DNA of 64,000 nt, from assembly GCA_028753945.1 (NCBI GenBank), contig JAPNXP010000002.1, forward strand, positions 12,400,001 through 12,464,000. The letters are read 5' to 3'. The stretch's first letter is position 1, and each line of letters starts with the position of its first letter. Made by a program: the position numbers and the translations under genes. Source of the DNA: Hexactinellida sp. DTS-2022. Lineage: Eukaryota; Porifera; Hexactinellida. Positions 34,862 through 46,257 of the stretch are shown piece after piece. The notes below the pieces were generated by a model. The model was not told the origin of the DNA. It worked only from the letters and a program-made list of their open reading frames with translations, and ran no database searches.

Positions 34862-37814
34862 TCAAATAGATTTAAATTTCTTCATTTTCCGGATATCCTT
34901 CTTTCCAGAATATATTTCAGAGTTTACATTCCGAACTTTGTTGGCTAATATGCAATTAGCACAAGTGCTAAGTATTTTCCTTAACAAACTCCACCCAGAA
35001 GTAAGACAACTAGGACAGTTATTCCTCCAATTCTCACTATACATATCAACCGATACGTTTTCAGCTAATTGAATTAACACCTTTCTTGAAGGCGAGGAGT
35101 AGAACAGTTTCTTTAAAACTTTGTCTTCGTCAATTTTAATGAATATTTTCCACAGTATCACTATTGACTCAATTACAATATCAAAAGGCCACTTCAAAGA
35201 ACAACGATCAGTATATCTTACAAGATCATACTTTTTTGCGTCTGTAATCTCGATATCTTTGTTTTCAGTAAGTAGCTGATTGCAATAATGACAACTACTT
35301 GTTTTAAGATACGAGTATACAGCGTAACCACCAATAAACACAATAGATTAGAGAACATGAATGTCCAGATTGACAGAGGTTAGATCATGAATAGCTTCAA
35401 TATAAGGATCGCAAGGCACATCAATGAACTCATCAGAAGTTGGAGAAAAGGTCTGTATAAATCGTTTAAGGGTAAGATCGCTTTTGTTTTGTTGTAATTA
35501 GAATAACTTAAGAATATTTGAAAGTTTCAGGCGACGTTGACTCTCCAATATCTGAGAATAGGTGATGTGATATTGCGCGCCACTCATCATTCGATATAGA
35601 CCCTGGCGCTAAGAACATATTCGTATCCACAATTCTGAGTGAGATGTGAAACGATTAACGGAAGTGTTTTACAAAAATGCTGAAAACTTATGAAAGTTTG
35701 CGCGGTAAGTTTTCCATCCTTTCCAATTGTTGACTTCCACCGCTCAAGCCAATTAGAGATTAAATGAAGAAATTAAAAGCGCCAATCTTCGTCCACAAGG
35801 GGTCTAGAATACTCGTCATTCAATCGCGAATGTTTGTGAGGGGTATTTATGTTGAAAATCTTCCAAATTTGACTAATTGTGTCCACAAAATTTGCAGTTT
35901 CGTTTTTAAAATGTTGTCGTAGATCGTTTTGAATTTTAAGAGCTGCAAAATTGGACTCGTTGAAAACGCGAAGTGCTAGATTCACGTTCTGACGTTCTAA
36001 ACTTGTGGGCCAACATACCTTAGAACTTAGCTTGTGATCTTGCTTTACTGTAGAATGTTGTTCGCTCTTGTACAATAATCGAATATCATTAAATTTTGCC
36101 TCATTCAGTTCTGTTGCAGAAATAGAGGGCTAAGGATACAGAAGCATGTCTGGATATTTAAACGTTAGATCATAGTCCTTCAAGTTTAACCAGTTGTTCC
36201 TTATAGACTTGATTATTTGTACGAAATCAAACAAAATAAAGAGTTTTCTTTCTGGGCAAGTTGGATGTTGAACAGCAGGAAGTAACGTCTTCTGGTCAAA
36301 AGAATATAATTTAAATAAACGTACATTCATTGGATAATTGTCTGTTATGAGTACTTCAACAAATAGTCCACACTTTTGAAAATCATTAATTACAAGATTT
36401 ACGATTGGGAAGAGTTCCTCAGCAGTAGGAAAATTTGAGGGAAATAACCTCACAACTTGTGACCATTTTTTCGATAAAGAAGAAATCATCAAGGCAAAAA
36501 CTTTCTTAGTTGGAGTAGTAGGATCGATCTCACCAATAATATTTCCACCTAAACAATCGAATAAGAAATGTAAGCATAAATATATACATTTACTATATGT
36601 GATATCACCTATTACCTTGATAGGAGATTTCTGATGAAACGTGGATTTCGTCCATATTTAGAACAACATGGCGATCTATTTTACAAAAATGTAAAGTTAA
36701 ATTATTTAGTAAGTGTAAATATTCACTGTCCAATCCTATGCACGAAGATAAAGCACGAAGTGATCTTGTAGTTGGAAGAATGAGACAATCCAAGGATTGG
36801 AAAAAAAGATAGCACGCTGGTGAGATCAGATGTTCCTTCAATGCAACCGTCTAGATTAAAATTAAAAGGTGAATAATTCAATTAATGAAATCAGAAAATA
36901 CTAACCTGAGTAACTACGTTATATCTTCGTTGTTTTGCGGAAACTAGTGAGTTTTCAAGTTGACAAGTAATAAACTGGAGGAGAGGTAATAAATGTGTAC
37001 TTGAGTATTCCTCTTCAGTCTGTTCAGTAGCTTCTAACATTGATATTGACAATTGCAATTTAGTGGCTGCTTCCTTGATACTTACAAGAACAAGGCTGAC
37101 TCAAATAACTCTGGATTTGGCTCAAAATTTAAGATATTATCAATTAGGGAGTCAATTTGTCGTAAGTCGGTTATTCGATTGAACTGCAAGGGTATTTGGT
37201 ATTGGCGAGTAACGGCTGATACTGTTAAGTCTGACTGAATTGTTAGTGTAGATTGAATTTTAATAGTGTTGTTAAATAATTCCAGCTGTAGGATCTGCAA
37301 GGTGCTACTAGAAGAGTAACACGCCACCCAATCTTGGCTAAGATATAAACGAGGCAACTTCATTTTAAGATCATCAAAGTTATCCAAAGCGAATTGTAAA
37401 CGATCTTGTTGGTTTGAACGATACTATCGTGAAGACCTTTAGCGAAGTTTTCTTCTTCCTTAGATTCTCGACTAAGACGCTTTGTTTTCTGAGCAGTTGA
37501 AGTAAAATAAGACGGGCAGCCTTGGAAAATAACTGGTACTGCGTTAATACGATAAGTTGGCCTAATTCGTGGTGTTTCAGTACATGTACCATCCGCTTGG
37601 ATAGTCCGGTCAACCCGTATAATGTCTTCCTCTCTGAAGTGATGAATACAAACGAATATCTTATCTTCTGGGGGTTCAGTAGCCATATCCCTATGGAGAG
37701 CTCTAATCCATTTCTCTTTCAAATCGCGCGGGCGCTCGGCAATTTAAACACAGTAGCACTGGGATGACCTATGTAAATGGACATGCATCCGAATACTGAA
37801 CAAGTATTGGGCAT
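34862..37814 (-). pseudogene. P-like transposase with THAP domain (broken, minus strand)
   Basis: The ATG at 37814 opens a THAP domain: 'NTCSVFGC' zinc pair, 'VFKLPSA', a shift, 'EKWIRALHRD', 'FVCIHHFREEDI' (Cys-x2-His-His-Phe) and 'NAVPVIF' (the AVPxxF box). Then come a coiled region (37387-37082); 'KIDRHVVLNMDEIHVSSEIS' (36690-36630) with a catalytic Asp; an intron-like gap; 'VEVLITDNYPMNVRLFKLY' (36360-36300) with the second Asp; 'QIIKSIRNNWLNLKD'; a further helical part (36075-35773); and the C-terminal 'GGYAVYSYLKTSSCHYCN', 'YTDRCSLKWPFDIVIESIV' and a Cys-rich tail CPSC...CANC. The order matches P transposase: DNA binding, dimer region, RNase-H-like core with inserted GTP-binding part. 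Frameshifts and stops between blocks, partly real introns, make it inactive. Confidence 0.8.
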
Positions 37815-37947
37815 AACGAGTTAAGCTAGTAAACTAATACAAATATTTGTAGGTATAAATTAAAGAGAATTAAAGAGAAAAGTAAATAATGAAGAGAAAT
37901 GCACCAAGAACAAACAAAATCGATTAGAAAATTCAAATTCAGGCATA

Positions 37948-38047
37948 CAGTCGACTGCGCTTAATAGAGTCACCTCGGGACCAGGTTACTAGACCCAATA
38001 AGCGAAGAAATCTATTAACCGGTGGCTCTATTAAGCGGAGTCGACTG
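37948..38047. mobile_element. pogo/mariner-type MITE, 100 bp
   Basis: Ends cagtcgactgcgcttaatag and ctattaagcggagtcgactg, TA duplications at 37946-37947 and 38048-38049. It is inserted inside the P-like element upstream of its THAP start. A fragment of the same family (ggtggctctataaagcggag) lies near 61746. Confidence 0.92.
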
Positions 38048-38343
38048 TATTTCAATTTTGTGAAAATAATAGAATAACGTAGTCAGGTTTGTTTTAAAGC
38101 GTATGGGTTGCTAATAATACCTTAAACAATTACACTGAAAATTGTATTTTTGACATTTTAGGGTTCGAATCCGGTTAAAAATTACATAAATATAATCAAA
38201 TGTTCATAACAAACAGTAATTAGTGAAAATATCGAATGCACTTCTAGTTTAACCATGGTCCAATATTTTATTGTCGATTCCAGTCCTATTATTACGCAGT
38301 TCACGGCTGAGCATATAATAGTCTGTATAAATAATTAAAATAT

Positions 38344-38470
38344 TAGGTGAGATTACAAGGCTAATTATGGCCATAACGCTGTGGGAGGTAATCATAAATA
38401 GGCTTATTTTGGTGAAAGGTCCAACTCGCGTAAAATCCCCCATCTAAAGGCTACTGCACTTGTGTTAATA
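38344..38470. repeat. dispersed repeat, inverse of 27.83-27.94 kb
   Basis: Shared sequence includes ggctaattatggccataacg, gtgggaggtaatcataaata and ggctactgcacttgtgttaa. Further on, 38500-38600, 'gtaactc...ggaagtcacgtaaaat' blocks repeat. No genes. Confidence 0.6.
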
Positions 38471-38644
38471 AAATACGCCAATAGGTTGCTTGCGTAAAAT
38501 CGTTCAAAGAGTAACTCCAGGAGGAAGTCACGTAAAATTCTCCCATGAGTTACTCTAGGGATTGGTCGCGTAAATGCCCCCAAGAGTACCTCTAGGCATT
38601 TTCACCAATTTTACGTAAATGTGGGTACGACCCCTCCAGCTTTG

Positions 38645-38950
38645 TCAATATTTACTCTCTTTATGGAATATGTTCAATGTTAATGTGCCATATAAGCATG
38701 TTCGATTAAATGATTCTTCCTATCGCCCATTCACAGTTAATGAGGAACGCTTTACTTTTTTTATCTAGGATAGTACGATTGGTTAGATGCTTGGGAATCA
38801 CTTCCTGAGAAAGATGGAAAATTAAGCAAACAAACGTTTACAAGCTTTAGACATGCTTCCATTGTGTTACCTCAAATAACTAAATATTTGACCGAGAAAT
38901 GTGGATATTCTTATCTTTTAACATCCTTCTTACAGACAGATACATTAGAG
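38645..38950 (+). pseudogene. P-like transposase, middle part, before an insertion
   Basis: The frames read 'LWNMFNVNV', 'VNEERFTFF', then after a stop 'IGWLDAWESLPEKDGKLSKQ', 'TFTSFRHASIVLPQITKYL' and 'GYSYLLTSFLQTDTLE'. These match the homologous stretch of the element at 43.7-43.96 kb. The sequence stops at 38950 with ...TDTLE. It resumes at 46258 with 'LEHHFGLYSMMSEANCHVSY', with 7.3 kb of foreign DNA between. Confidence 0.75.
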
Positions 38951-39185
38951 CAGGGGTCGGCAACCTTTTGAGCCTGCGGTTCAGATTGATTAATTTACCG
39001 CGTTAGTCGGGTCAAACGACTTACCATCCTTTGGTCTTACTCGTAATATTTCCATCGTAGAATTGGTAATTATATGAGTAAATCTTAATAATGCTACCAC
39101 ACTATTATTTATAAATATATTGTACACCCTCGCTAGACTCTAGTCCGAACAGCTGATCCAAAACTATTTTTAATATAAATTTAAC

Positions 39186-39636
39186 CTAGATCTTCAGGGG
39201 TACTATCCTTGGGAAAGGTAGTAGGTGGCAGTACGGGGAGCTACATGAGGAACTCTGTAGTAAGAACCTGCCAGTACGACTGGTAGCCATGTGTAAGGAC
39301 ACATGGGCAGTACGGGTTGTGCAGAGAGGCACAGGACCGACAGTACGCATGGTGGTCGAGAGTTACCCTCCTGATGAATCCCTGCAATGGGACGAAACCA
39401 CTGACATGACATCCCCATGGGTTGGCGTCAACCAGAGCGGCTAGTCTTCATACTAGACCGTGTCCTCATCTCATGACATAATAAGTTCCGGCATTAATGT
39501 AAGTGCTAATTATGTCATGATTATTTCACGGTCGTACTGACCAGTCGTACTGACAGGTTCCTACTAGAGTTCCTCGTGTAGCGTCCCGTACTGCCACCTA
39601 CTACCTTTCCCAAGGATAGTACCCCTGAAGGTCTAG
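39186..39636 (+). mobile_element. ribozyme element with ~100-bp inverted ends
   Basis: The left arm (39186-39290) and the right arm (39528-39636) are inverted copies: ctagatcttcaggggtact ... agtacccctgaaggtctag, including ggtagtaggtggcagtacgg and its inverse. Between them lie further cagtacg motifs (near 39308 and 39341), the block aaggacacatgggcagtacg shared with 7.15 kb, a hammerhead ribozyme (39351-39402), and a palindrome around 39473-39520 (catgacataat ... attatgtcatg). No protein is encoded. Borders are clear from the arms; no target duplication is seen. Confidence 0.75.
39351..39402 (+). ncRNA. hammerhead ribozyme, type III arrangement (copy 2)
   Basis: Core CTGATGA at 39371-39377 and GAAA at 39394-39397. 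Stem III is ggtggt (39351-39356) with accact (39397-39402). Predicted cleavage is after C39357 of GTC. Stem I is gagag/ccctc in part (G-C, A-T, G-C, mismatch, G-C) with loop tta. Stem II is atccc/gggac, four pairs plus an A-C mismatch next to the core, loop tgcaat. Compared with copy 1, the mismatch has moved from the base of stem I to the base of stem II; all core bases are kept in both. Confidence 0.83.
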
Positions 39637-39857
39637 ATGACTCGTCACAGAATTATGAAACAAATGTCTTAGAGAAGTATTTAGGTAGACTGTTATATGT
39701 TTAGTTTGGATTTAAAAGGTTTGGACTTGTTTTGTTCGGATTGTCAGGGTCTCATTTTATAGAGGACTATAGAGATCCTGTTACTTTACTATCCGTACGA
39801 ATTCACAAATCGGAACAGAATTCTTTTGAATCGGAACACCCAGTGATGTGCTCCGTT

Positions 39858-40015
39858 AATAAATCTTCCGTTACTCCGTTACACCGTTACCGTTACTTTA
39901 TATCTCCCGTTACTTTATTTCTTCCGTTACCGTTACTCCGTTACTTTGTTAAATTTATCCGTTTACCTTTATTCAGTACAGTTACCTTAATGTAACGGTA
40001 ACTGATTTAAAATAA
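39858..40015. repeat. degenerate CCGTTAC minisatellite, left part
   Basis: Repeats of ccgttactttat/ccgttaccgttac, ending in taacggtaactgatttaaaataacg. A similar tract and a similar ending lie just right of the P-like element (45215-45425), so the element appears to have landed within or beside this array. Confidence 0.7.
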
Positions 40016-41410
40016 CGTTGTAATGGCAATGGAATAAGTTTAACCATAGCATTCTATACATAAGGCAATGGCACGCTTATAAATGTTTGGACCAGGGATT
40101 GGTTAGTTACTTAGATTTAGAAAAATTTGTTTTCCCAATTTCTTCTTCGCTAATTGGAAATTTGTATATGAGATTATTCATTAACCCCACCCCTTATACC
40201 CTTTTAAAGCATCTTAGACTATAATATTTCTGAATCCATCCTCTAATGTCTCACATGCACGTTTTTATAGCTTTCCAATATTCCACTAATATTTCAGAAG
40301 TTTATGCCAATACGATATAATAAGTTAAGTAATCATCCGTCAGGAGATGATGTGTATATAGTACGATTGTAAATGCCAATTAGATAAGGTCTATTTTTAG
40401 AGATACACCATCATTGATTCAATCAAATTGCACCTTTGAATTTGTTAAATTTTTATATCCACCCATAATTGTTGTATACAAAATTTATACGAATACCATA
40501 GAAGTTCACTTTTCAGTGCAACTTACAATTCCCACTACCTACATCACCTACTTCCACTTATTTTGACTATTCGGAATACCTGTCTTGTCCCAGGCTGCAG
40601 GTCGAACTATTTAGACGAAGAAACTACTTCAACTTTCCCAAAGATGAGCGATTACGCGAACAATGGTTCAGAGCCATTCCTAGACCAAGGAAGGATTAGG
40701 AAGCCAACAAACACATGAAGGTATTCAATTGGAAATTTAACATCCTTATATATATACTCAATTTCATTTTATATTTCGGTGGACAGCGAACTATGACTGT
40801 CCCCGCGATAGAGTGGTTCTAAAGAAAGGTGCGGTTCCAAGATATTTCCTAACTGTCCTTCCTACCTATCTGATTCGAATTCAAAACCAAGAGACTTTCA
40901 AAAGATGACAAGGAACGATTGATGATGGAAACTGCCTACACTCAGAGCTTAGCTGATAACGAAGAAACAGTAGAAAAGATTCTTATTCATTCATTTTCTG
41001 ACCTTCTTTCTAAGTTGCATTTGATTGATCTCAGGTACGGTTGGATTTCTCACCATTCCGAGGACAATTATTTGCACTTTAAAAAATTCTTATTACTGAT
41101 TCCGGACCTATAATTGAACGTTCAGTTTTAATTGACCATGATTTGTTTATCAAAGCATTTGGCATCAACAATATTCCGAATTGTATTTCCAGGGTCGTGC
41201 GAGCCTATTTTACCTGACCAGGTCAAACCTAATTAGAGTAAACATCTAAAACATCTGTGTTAATGAGTTTCTCATTGACATATTTTTAGTAACTTCAGTA
41301 AATCTTGTATTATTAGTGCACAGTAATTACTAATTTTGATTAATTATCTGAAATATACGACACGTATTTGAAATTTTGAATGCAATTTCTTAATTCCTCT
41401 ACACTGTCTA

Positions 41411-41834
41411 CAGGGATGGAAACAGCCAAGCTGTTAAAAGCAAATGAAAATCGAAGCTGTTAACAGCTAGATGCTGACCAATGTAATAATTGAAATACTA
41501 TTATTATATAATCATTTAGTTTCAAATTTCACTGTTATGTAAATACGATATACAATTCGAATTTAAACATTTTTGAGTATAACTTTCTTTGCTTGTCCCT
41601 TTTCCTTGATTTTTACTGATACAATTATTGAATTTGAACAGCTTGAATTGGCTGTTAACAGCTTAAATTGGCGTTAATTAGGAACTTAAAGGCGACTTAA
41701 ATGCAGTTAAGGTTTAATGCCAATTGGGGCGGATTCTTAGCTGTTAACAGCAAATAGTTAGCTGTTAACAGCAAATAGTTAGCTATTAACAGCAAACAGC
41801 AAAATGGCTGTTTAAAGCAGATTCACCACCCCTG
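41411..41834. mobile_element. nested MITE with CTGTTAACAGC repeats
   Basis: Starts cagggatggaaacag and ends caccacccctg. The palindrome gctgttaacagc recurs near both ends (about 41427-41468 and 41745-41800). The target duplication is uncertain. It lies inside the 41190-42382 insertion. Confidence 0.55.
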
Positions 41835-41904
41835 TTCCTCTACCATCCCAGGACTAGCGAGCACAAAATAAAATTTGGGTCGTTCATGTATTTAGGCAAA
41901 TGTA

Positions 41905-42064
41905 CACGTTTCCCAACCTTTTTCAGCCGTGGACACCTATATCAATTCCCTAAGTTTTTGTGGACCCCCTCCCATAGACCGTAATACATTATGTTGGACC
42001 CCCTACTAGAGCTCATGGATCCCCAAGTAATCCATTGACCCCAGGTTGGGAACCACTGTTCTAG
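41905..42064. mobile_element. decayed hAT-like MITE
   Basis: The right end ggttgggaaccactg is a common hAT terminus and the left side has tttcccaacctttttcag. No target duplication remains. Confidence 0.4.
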
Positions 42065-44763
42065 ACGAAGTCCCCTTTTCAGTGCTTTATACGTATATTA
42101 TTTATTTAATACTCATAACAATAATAATTGTTTTGAAACTCATCAGCTAGTGAGAACCTGGTTATATATATATATATATATATATCATATGACTAGGTTG
42201 ACCTAGTTATATGAAGAGGTTACCCTGATTAAATGAACAGGTTGACCTAGTTATATTTATATATATATTACATAAGACTAGGTTGACCTGGTTATATGAC
42301 CAGGTTGACCTGGTCAGAACCTGGTCTGGAAAAATTCTGCCCAGGTTTGACCTGGTCAGTTTGCATTAGTGGCACGGCCCTGAAATTTCAAGAATTTCAA
42401 TTAATGACACCCGCCAAATTGAGAGTTCACTTTATGAGGTAGATAACTTTTCCACACCAACTCATAGTGAACACACATCTGAACATTCGATAAACAATTA
42501 TGTCAAATTAGCTATCAATGAGCTACAAAACGCAATTAACCTCGTTGAATGTGACACACTAGATCTAGACGTAACTGACAATCTATTAACCTGTACTGAA
42601 TCCATAAAAATTTTGTTGTATTTTATTGTAGGACAACTGACAAATAAGATTCATTCAAAAATAACCGGCGGTATGATATATTATCTCAAGTATTTTCACT
42701 TAAAAATTCATGGATTATAACCACATGTTATAGAAATATCCAGTCATTAGTTGTTTAATTTTGCCAAATGAGCAAAACTTGCTTCATATTAAAAACACTC
42801 TGGGGATAGATGGTGACTATTTTCGAATTCTTAAGGAAATAACCTCTAAGTTTAGTGACAGAGAATGTCATGTGACACTTCAAATGGATGAAGTTCAAAT
42901 ACGTAGAGATGTATCATATAAAGGAGGTAGGATTTTGGGCGCAATTGATAATCCTAGAGATCCTGAAACAAACGTCTTTTCGCTGATGGTTTCAAGTTTA
43001 ATGAGAAAGTTTTTAACCATCGTGCGCCTCATTCCTTTGGGGTCTTTTTCTGCTGCTTATTTACATCCAATAATGATCAAAGCTATATTTGATATCGAGA
43101 CTTGTGGTCTCTTTGTCGAAGCTATTTGTACTGACAACTATCCGTTAATTGTTAACCTTTATAAGTTATTTTCAGATGACGGGCAAACATTACATCCTAA
43201 GGTTGTACATCCTTGTAATCCAGATCGTAATCTTGTATTATTTTTTGACATTGTTCATATTATCAAGTCAATTCGTAATAATTGGCTGAATTTAAAAGAT
43301 TTTGAAAAGACTTTTATATATCCCAAGTTTGATGAATGTACAATTGAATAATCAAAATCCCTAAATCTACCTTGCACTCAGTTAAGAATTTCTATACCTA
43401 CTGCCAGCTGACGGGGTCTAGATATCCTACAATATGTTATGCAGCATTTGACGATATTCAGACCTCGTTCAAAGCTGACAAATTTCTATCATCAAGAGGG
43501 CCCAAAAATTAACATCAAAAGCATGTTGTCCATCTCAGTTAGAGTGACAGAATGTCAACTTGGCTTTGATAATTTTTCATGAATCTACAGCTTCAGGTCT
43601 TTCTAGTTTCATTAACCATGCGAACATTGGTAACCCCATTCAAACTGTTGATTTTCTCAACTTCATAAATTATATCTGGAGCATCTTCAATGTTAATTGG
43701 GTCGGGAAAGACATACGTTTCAAAAATCCATATCTAGCCCCACTCCACTATAACGACGAAAGATTGGTGTTTTTGGAAAATGTTGTTAAATGGCTAGATT
43801 GTTGGAGAGCTATTCCATCAACTAGGGGTAAGCTTACACCTCAAACGTTTACCAGTTTTAGACACACTTGTCTGGCTCTTCCATTCTTAATTAACAGATT
43901 AACCTTATAATGTGGTTATGAATATTTTTTGCTGACATCCAGAATACAAAACTACACATTAGAACTTCACTTTGGACTTTATCGCCAAATGTCTGGGTCC
44001 CATTATAACCTATCATATTGTCAAATTTTAGAAAGTGAGCGTAAACCTCAGTTTTCTAACCTTCTTAAGTTTCTATTTGTTGAACAAGCTGGTATCGATA
44101 CGATATGTATTAAAGAATATTTAAAAGGTTTTGCTGATGATAATGTCGAAGAAAGACATTCAGAAATTGATTTAGAATATTTTACAGATGAGTTGCTTGA
44201 CATTACTAACCCTATATTTGATAACTCTCAAATTGAATGCCTTAACTATATTGCCGAGTATGCAGTGTTTTATTATTTTAAACAATCCTCTGAATGTTCA
44301 GTCTGCCATGATTTTTTGACTTCTCCAAAAGATATTCAAATTAATAACGATACAGGGTTTTCATTAATTAATCTGCTCGATAGAGGTTCCCTTAAATATC
44401 CATCAGAAAATGTTTACCAATCTGTCGTAACAATGTACGAAATATTTATTAAGATCGATAATCATCCTAATTTAAGTCGTCGATTTTATGAGGGACCTTG
44501 CCGTAGAAAATTAGTCGACATTTCATTGCTCGAAATTGAAAGAAATTCCAGTTAAATATGGAGGGGGTGGAGTATATGTATGGCATCAAAATGGGATATT
44601 CTTAAGAAATTGTTAACAAGAGTGGCTAATTGCATTTTATCTATTTTTAATAACATTGTAGTTGGTCGCGATAATTCAAAACTTCAGAAATTTTCTCCCT
44701 AATACTTCTTAACCTTATAGAAACTCAACTAAAAATACTTCAGAAGTTTGCATCTTTACTATA

Positions 44764-44887
44764 ACAACTAGACGAGGAGCGGTGACACCAACCAGTTAAG
44801 ATATGCAGCTCTCACAGATGTACTATAACTACTAGACGAGACGAGGAGCGGTGACACCAACCAGTTAAGAACGCAGCTCTCACTGCT
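44764..44887. repeat. two-copy tandem duplication (~60 bp)
   Basis: 'gacgaggagcggtgacacca' and 'accagttaaga' through 'gcagctctcac' occurs twice in direct order, in the 3' untranslated part of the P-like element. Confidence 0.8.
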
Positions 44888-45214
44888 AGGCAAAGGAACG
44901 CTAATTTCTATTTCAAGACAATACTACTTGTATATTTTACTACACACTACATCTTTGTCACTACTTGTTTTATTCTTCATTTCTTGTAAGTGTTTAGAAA
45001 TACATTAAACTGTCTCTTATTTAATTCTAAATAGTCTAAACTAATCGTATGTAATACTATGCATTATAAACCTAGATATTATTATGGAATATTCAGCATA
45101 AACATTATATAACCACGATAGTGATAGTAGATACTCTAAGTAACTAACCAATCCCTGGTCTAAAGATTTATAAGCGCGCCATTGCCTTAGATTATAGAAT
45201 GCTATGGTTTAACG

Positions 45215-45425
45215 TAGTAACGGATATTCTGTGTTACGGTAATGTAATGGTAAGAGTAACTGATTTGAAGATAACGGTAAATGGTTAAAAGTAACGAATG
45301 TCCGTTACCGTTACTTTTCCCGTTACCGTTACTTTTTCCCGTTACCGTTACTCTGCGACGCCCGTTACCGTTACTTTTTATCCGTTACCATCACTTTTTC
45401 CGTCACCGTTACCGTTACCTCTGTT
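45215..45425. repeat. degenerate CCGTTAC minisatellite, right part
   Basis: Units of cccgttaccgttacttttt. The stretch gtaactgatttgaagataacg resembles the end of the left tract at 39.98-40.01 kb. Confidence 0.7.
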
Positions 45426-45465
45426 CCGATTAGCGAGGGCGTACCGTATAAGGATTTCATTTAAA

Positions 45466-45570
45466 CTAGCGAGCTTCGCTTGCTAGGTCGCTTCGCGGCA
45501 GAACACAACCACACACCAATCGCTTCGCGGTTGGTGTGTGGTTTACATACGTCTAACATTGATTATAATA
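45466..45570 (-). mobile_element. Helitron 3' end fragment
   Basis: On the minus strand it ends cgaagctcgctag|t (45466) with the internal hairpin aaccacacaccaat / gttggtgtgtggtt. It is the same family as 17630-19063 and 63666-64000. Only about 105 bp remain before another repeat begins. Confidence 0.6.
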
Positions 45571-45572
45571 GT

Positions 45573-45780
45573 GCAGCGGCACAACCATACATTTGTTCAT
45601 ATTTTTGATAAAAGCACCAAAATTTGTACACATGTACTTTGATGTAGTGCGAACATTTTTGGAAATTGAGGCAATTGAAAGAGTGTCTATATCGGCCATG
45701 ACAGCTTGTCGAAGTTAACACGTACGATAGTATTCGCCGGAATTGTTTCCCATAAAAACTTGTTCAAATTAAGTTATATC
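45573..45780. repeat. foldback arm, family CAGCGGCACA
   Basis: The sequence gtgcagcggcacaaccata ... ttttgataaaagcaccaaaa ... gacagcttgtcgaagttaac is the arm that also borders the 55.3-58.0 kb foldback element. Confidence 0.65.
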
Positions 45781-45965
45781 GTCTTTTTATTGTTGAATTC
45801 GGTTTCCAAGTAAAATTTCCGATAATTTGATATATCACATGACCATATTTGGAAGAATTTTCCATAGTAACGCTGGAATGTACCAGGAATGTGTCAAAAA
45901 TTCCATTCTCCAATTGTGTCCTTCCCCCAATCGAGTGACCCCTCTTTCGACTCCAATCAACTACT

Positions 45966-46104
45966 TGAGTATAATTATACACATACCGACCCTGGAAAAC
46001 GTGATTTGATCAAATTATTCGATATTTATGCTAAATCACGGTGAATCTCGAATAATTTTATCAAATCACGTTTTACAGGGTCGGTATGTGTATAATTATA
46101 CTCA
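45966..46104. mobile_element. palindromic MITE, 139 bp
   Basis: tgagtataattatacacata ... inverted to tatgtgtataattatactca, including ccctggaaaacgtgatttga and its near inverse. The right half occurs again at 55527-55607. Confidence 0.7.
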
Positions 46105-46257
46105 GGTAGCGAGATACAACACACGCCCAGCCTTGTGTTTTAATAGTATAGACGATCGAATCGGAGGTCACGATGAAATGTTTATAGAGAGGAGCTGGCC
46201 GGATATTTCGCTTCGCGGGCCAGATTTGGCCCGTGGCCCGGGCGTTTCCAACCCCTA

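Larger units (their letters stand above)
34604..38312 (-). mobile_element. P-like transposon with ~105-bp inverted repeats
   Basis: About 105 bp at the left (34604-34706, agccgtgaact...gttatgaacat) match, inverted, 38203-38310 (atgttcataac...agttcacggct) with few changes. Between them lies a complete but broken P-like transposase. I see no clear target duplication, so the real ends may be a few bases off. Confidence 0.7.
41190..42382. mobile_element. hAT-like insertion in the P-like transposase
   Basis: Left end cagggtcgtgc, right end gcacggccctg. The protein frame jumps cleanly from NIPNCIS to RISINDT across it, so it is an insertion; the target duplication is degenerate (atttc). Subterminal repeats are of the type gaccaggttgacctggtt (42180-42350). 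Confidence 0.65.
40575..44700 (+). pseudogene. P-like transposase, nearly full length (broken)
   Basis: THAP exon at about 40578-40722: 'VPGCRSNYLDEE', a shift, 'FPKDERLREQWFRAIPR', ending at a donor aag|gtattc. Next exon from about 40791: 'VVLKKGAVPRYF', the AVP box. A leucine-rich part (40919-41189) continues behind a MITE with 'ISRISINDTRQIESSL' and 'INELQNAINLVECD' (42390-42550). Catalytic core at 42761-43351: 'RECHVTLQMDEVQIRRDVS' (first Asp) and 'VEAICTDNYPLIVNLYKL' (second Asp), then 'HIIKSIRNNWLNLKD'. The remainder runs at 43560-43908 and 43929-44555, with 'LDRGSLKYPSE' and a C-terminal tail. Stops near 42700, 43351 and 43908 and shifts around 43400-43550 are the visible lesions. It is the best preserved P-like core in the window. 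Confidence 0.82.
40045..45206 (+). mobile_element. P-like transposon, 5.2 kb, with terminal repeats and target duplication
   Basis: The left end catagcattctatacataagg ... accagggattggttagttactta (40045-40113) is inverted at the right end (45131-45206). The 7-bp sequence gtttaac flanks it on both sides (40038-40044 and 45207-45213). It holds a P-like transposase with several introns and is interrupted by hAT-like MITEs. The same terminal repeats bound the 48.9-54.4 kb element. Confidence 0.82.
38951..46257. mobile_element. hAT-like insertion (7.3 kb including nested elements)
   Basis: The left end caggggtcggcaaccttttgag at 38951 and the right end gcgtttccaacccct at 46242-46256 are the inverted ends common in hAT elements (CAGGGGTnnnCAACC). 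The duplicated target is cattagag (38943-38950) and aattagag (46258-46265), 7 of 8 bases. The P-like coding sequence continues on both sides. I read it as a hAT element that later took in a ribozyme element, a P-like transposon and Helitron and foldback pieces. No hAT transposase is seen. Confidence 0.65.

Noticed and set aside
38158..38180. tRNA B-box-like sequence gggttcgaatcc
   Set aside because: No A box, no cloverleaf and no acceptor stem around it; a chance match next to a P-like terminal repeat.
34604..38312. Exact target duplication of the minus-strand P-like element
   Set aside because: Flanking bases outside the 105-bp inverted repeats do not match, so the exact ends are uncertain.
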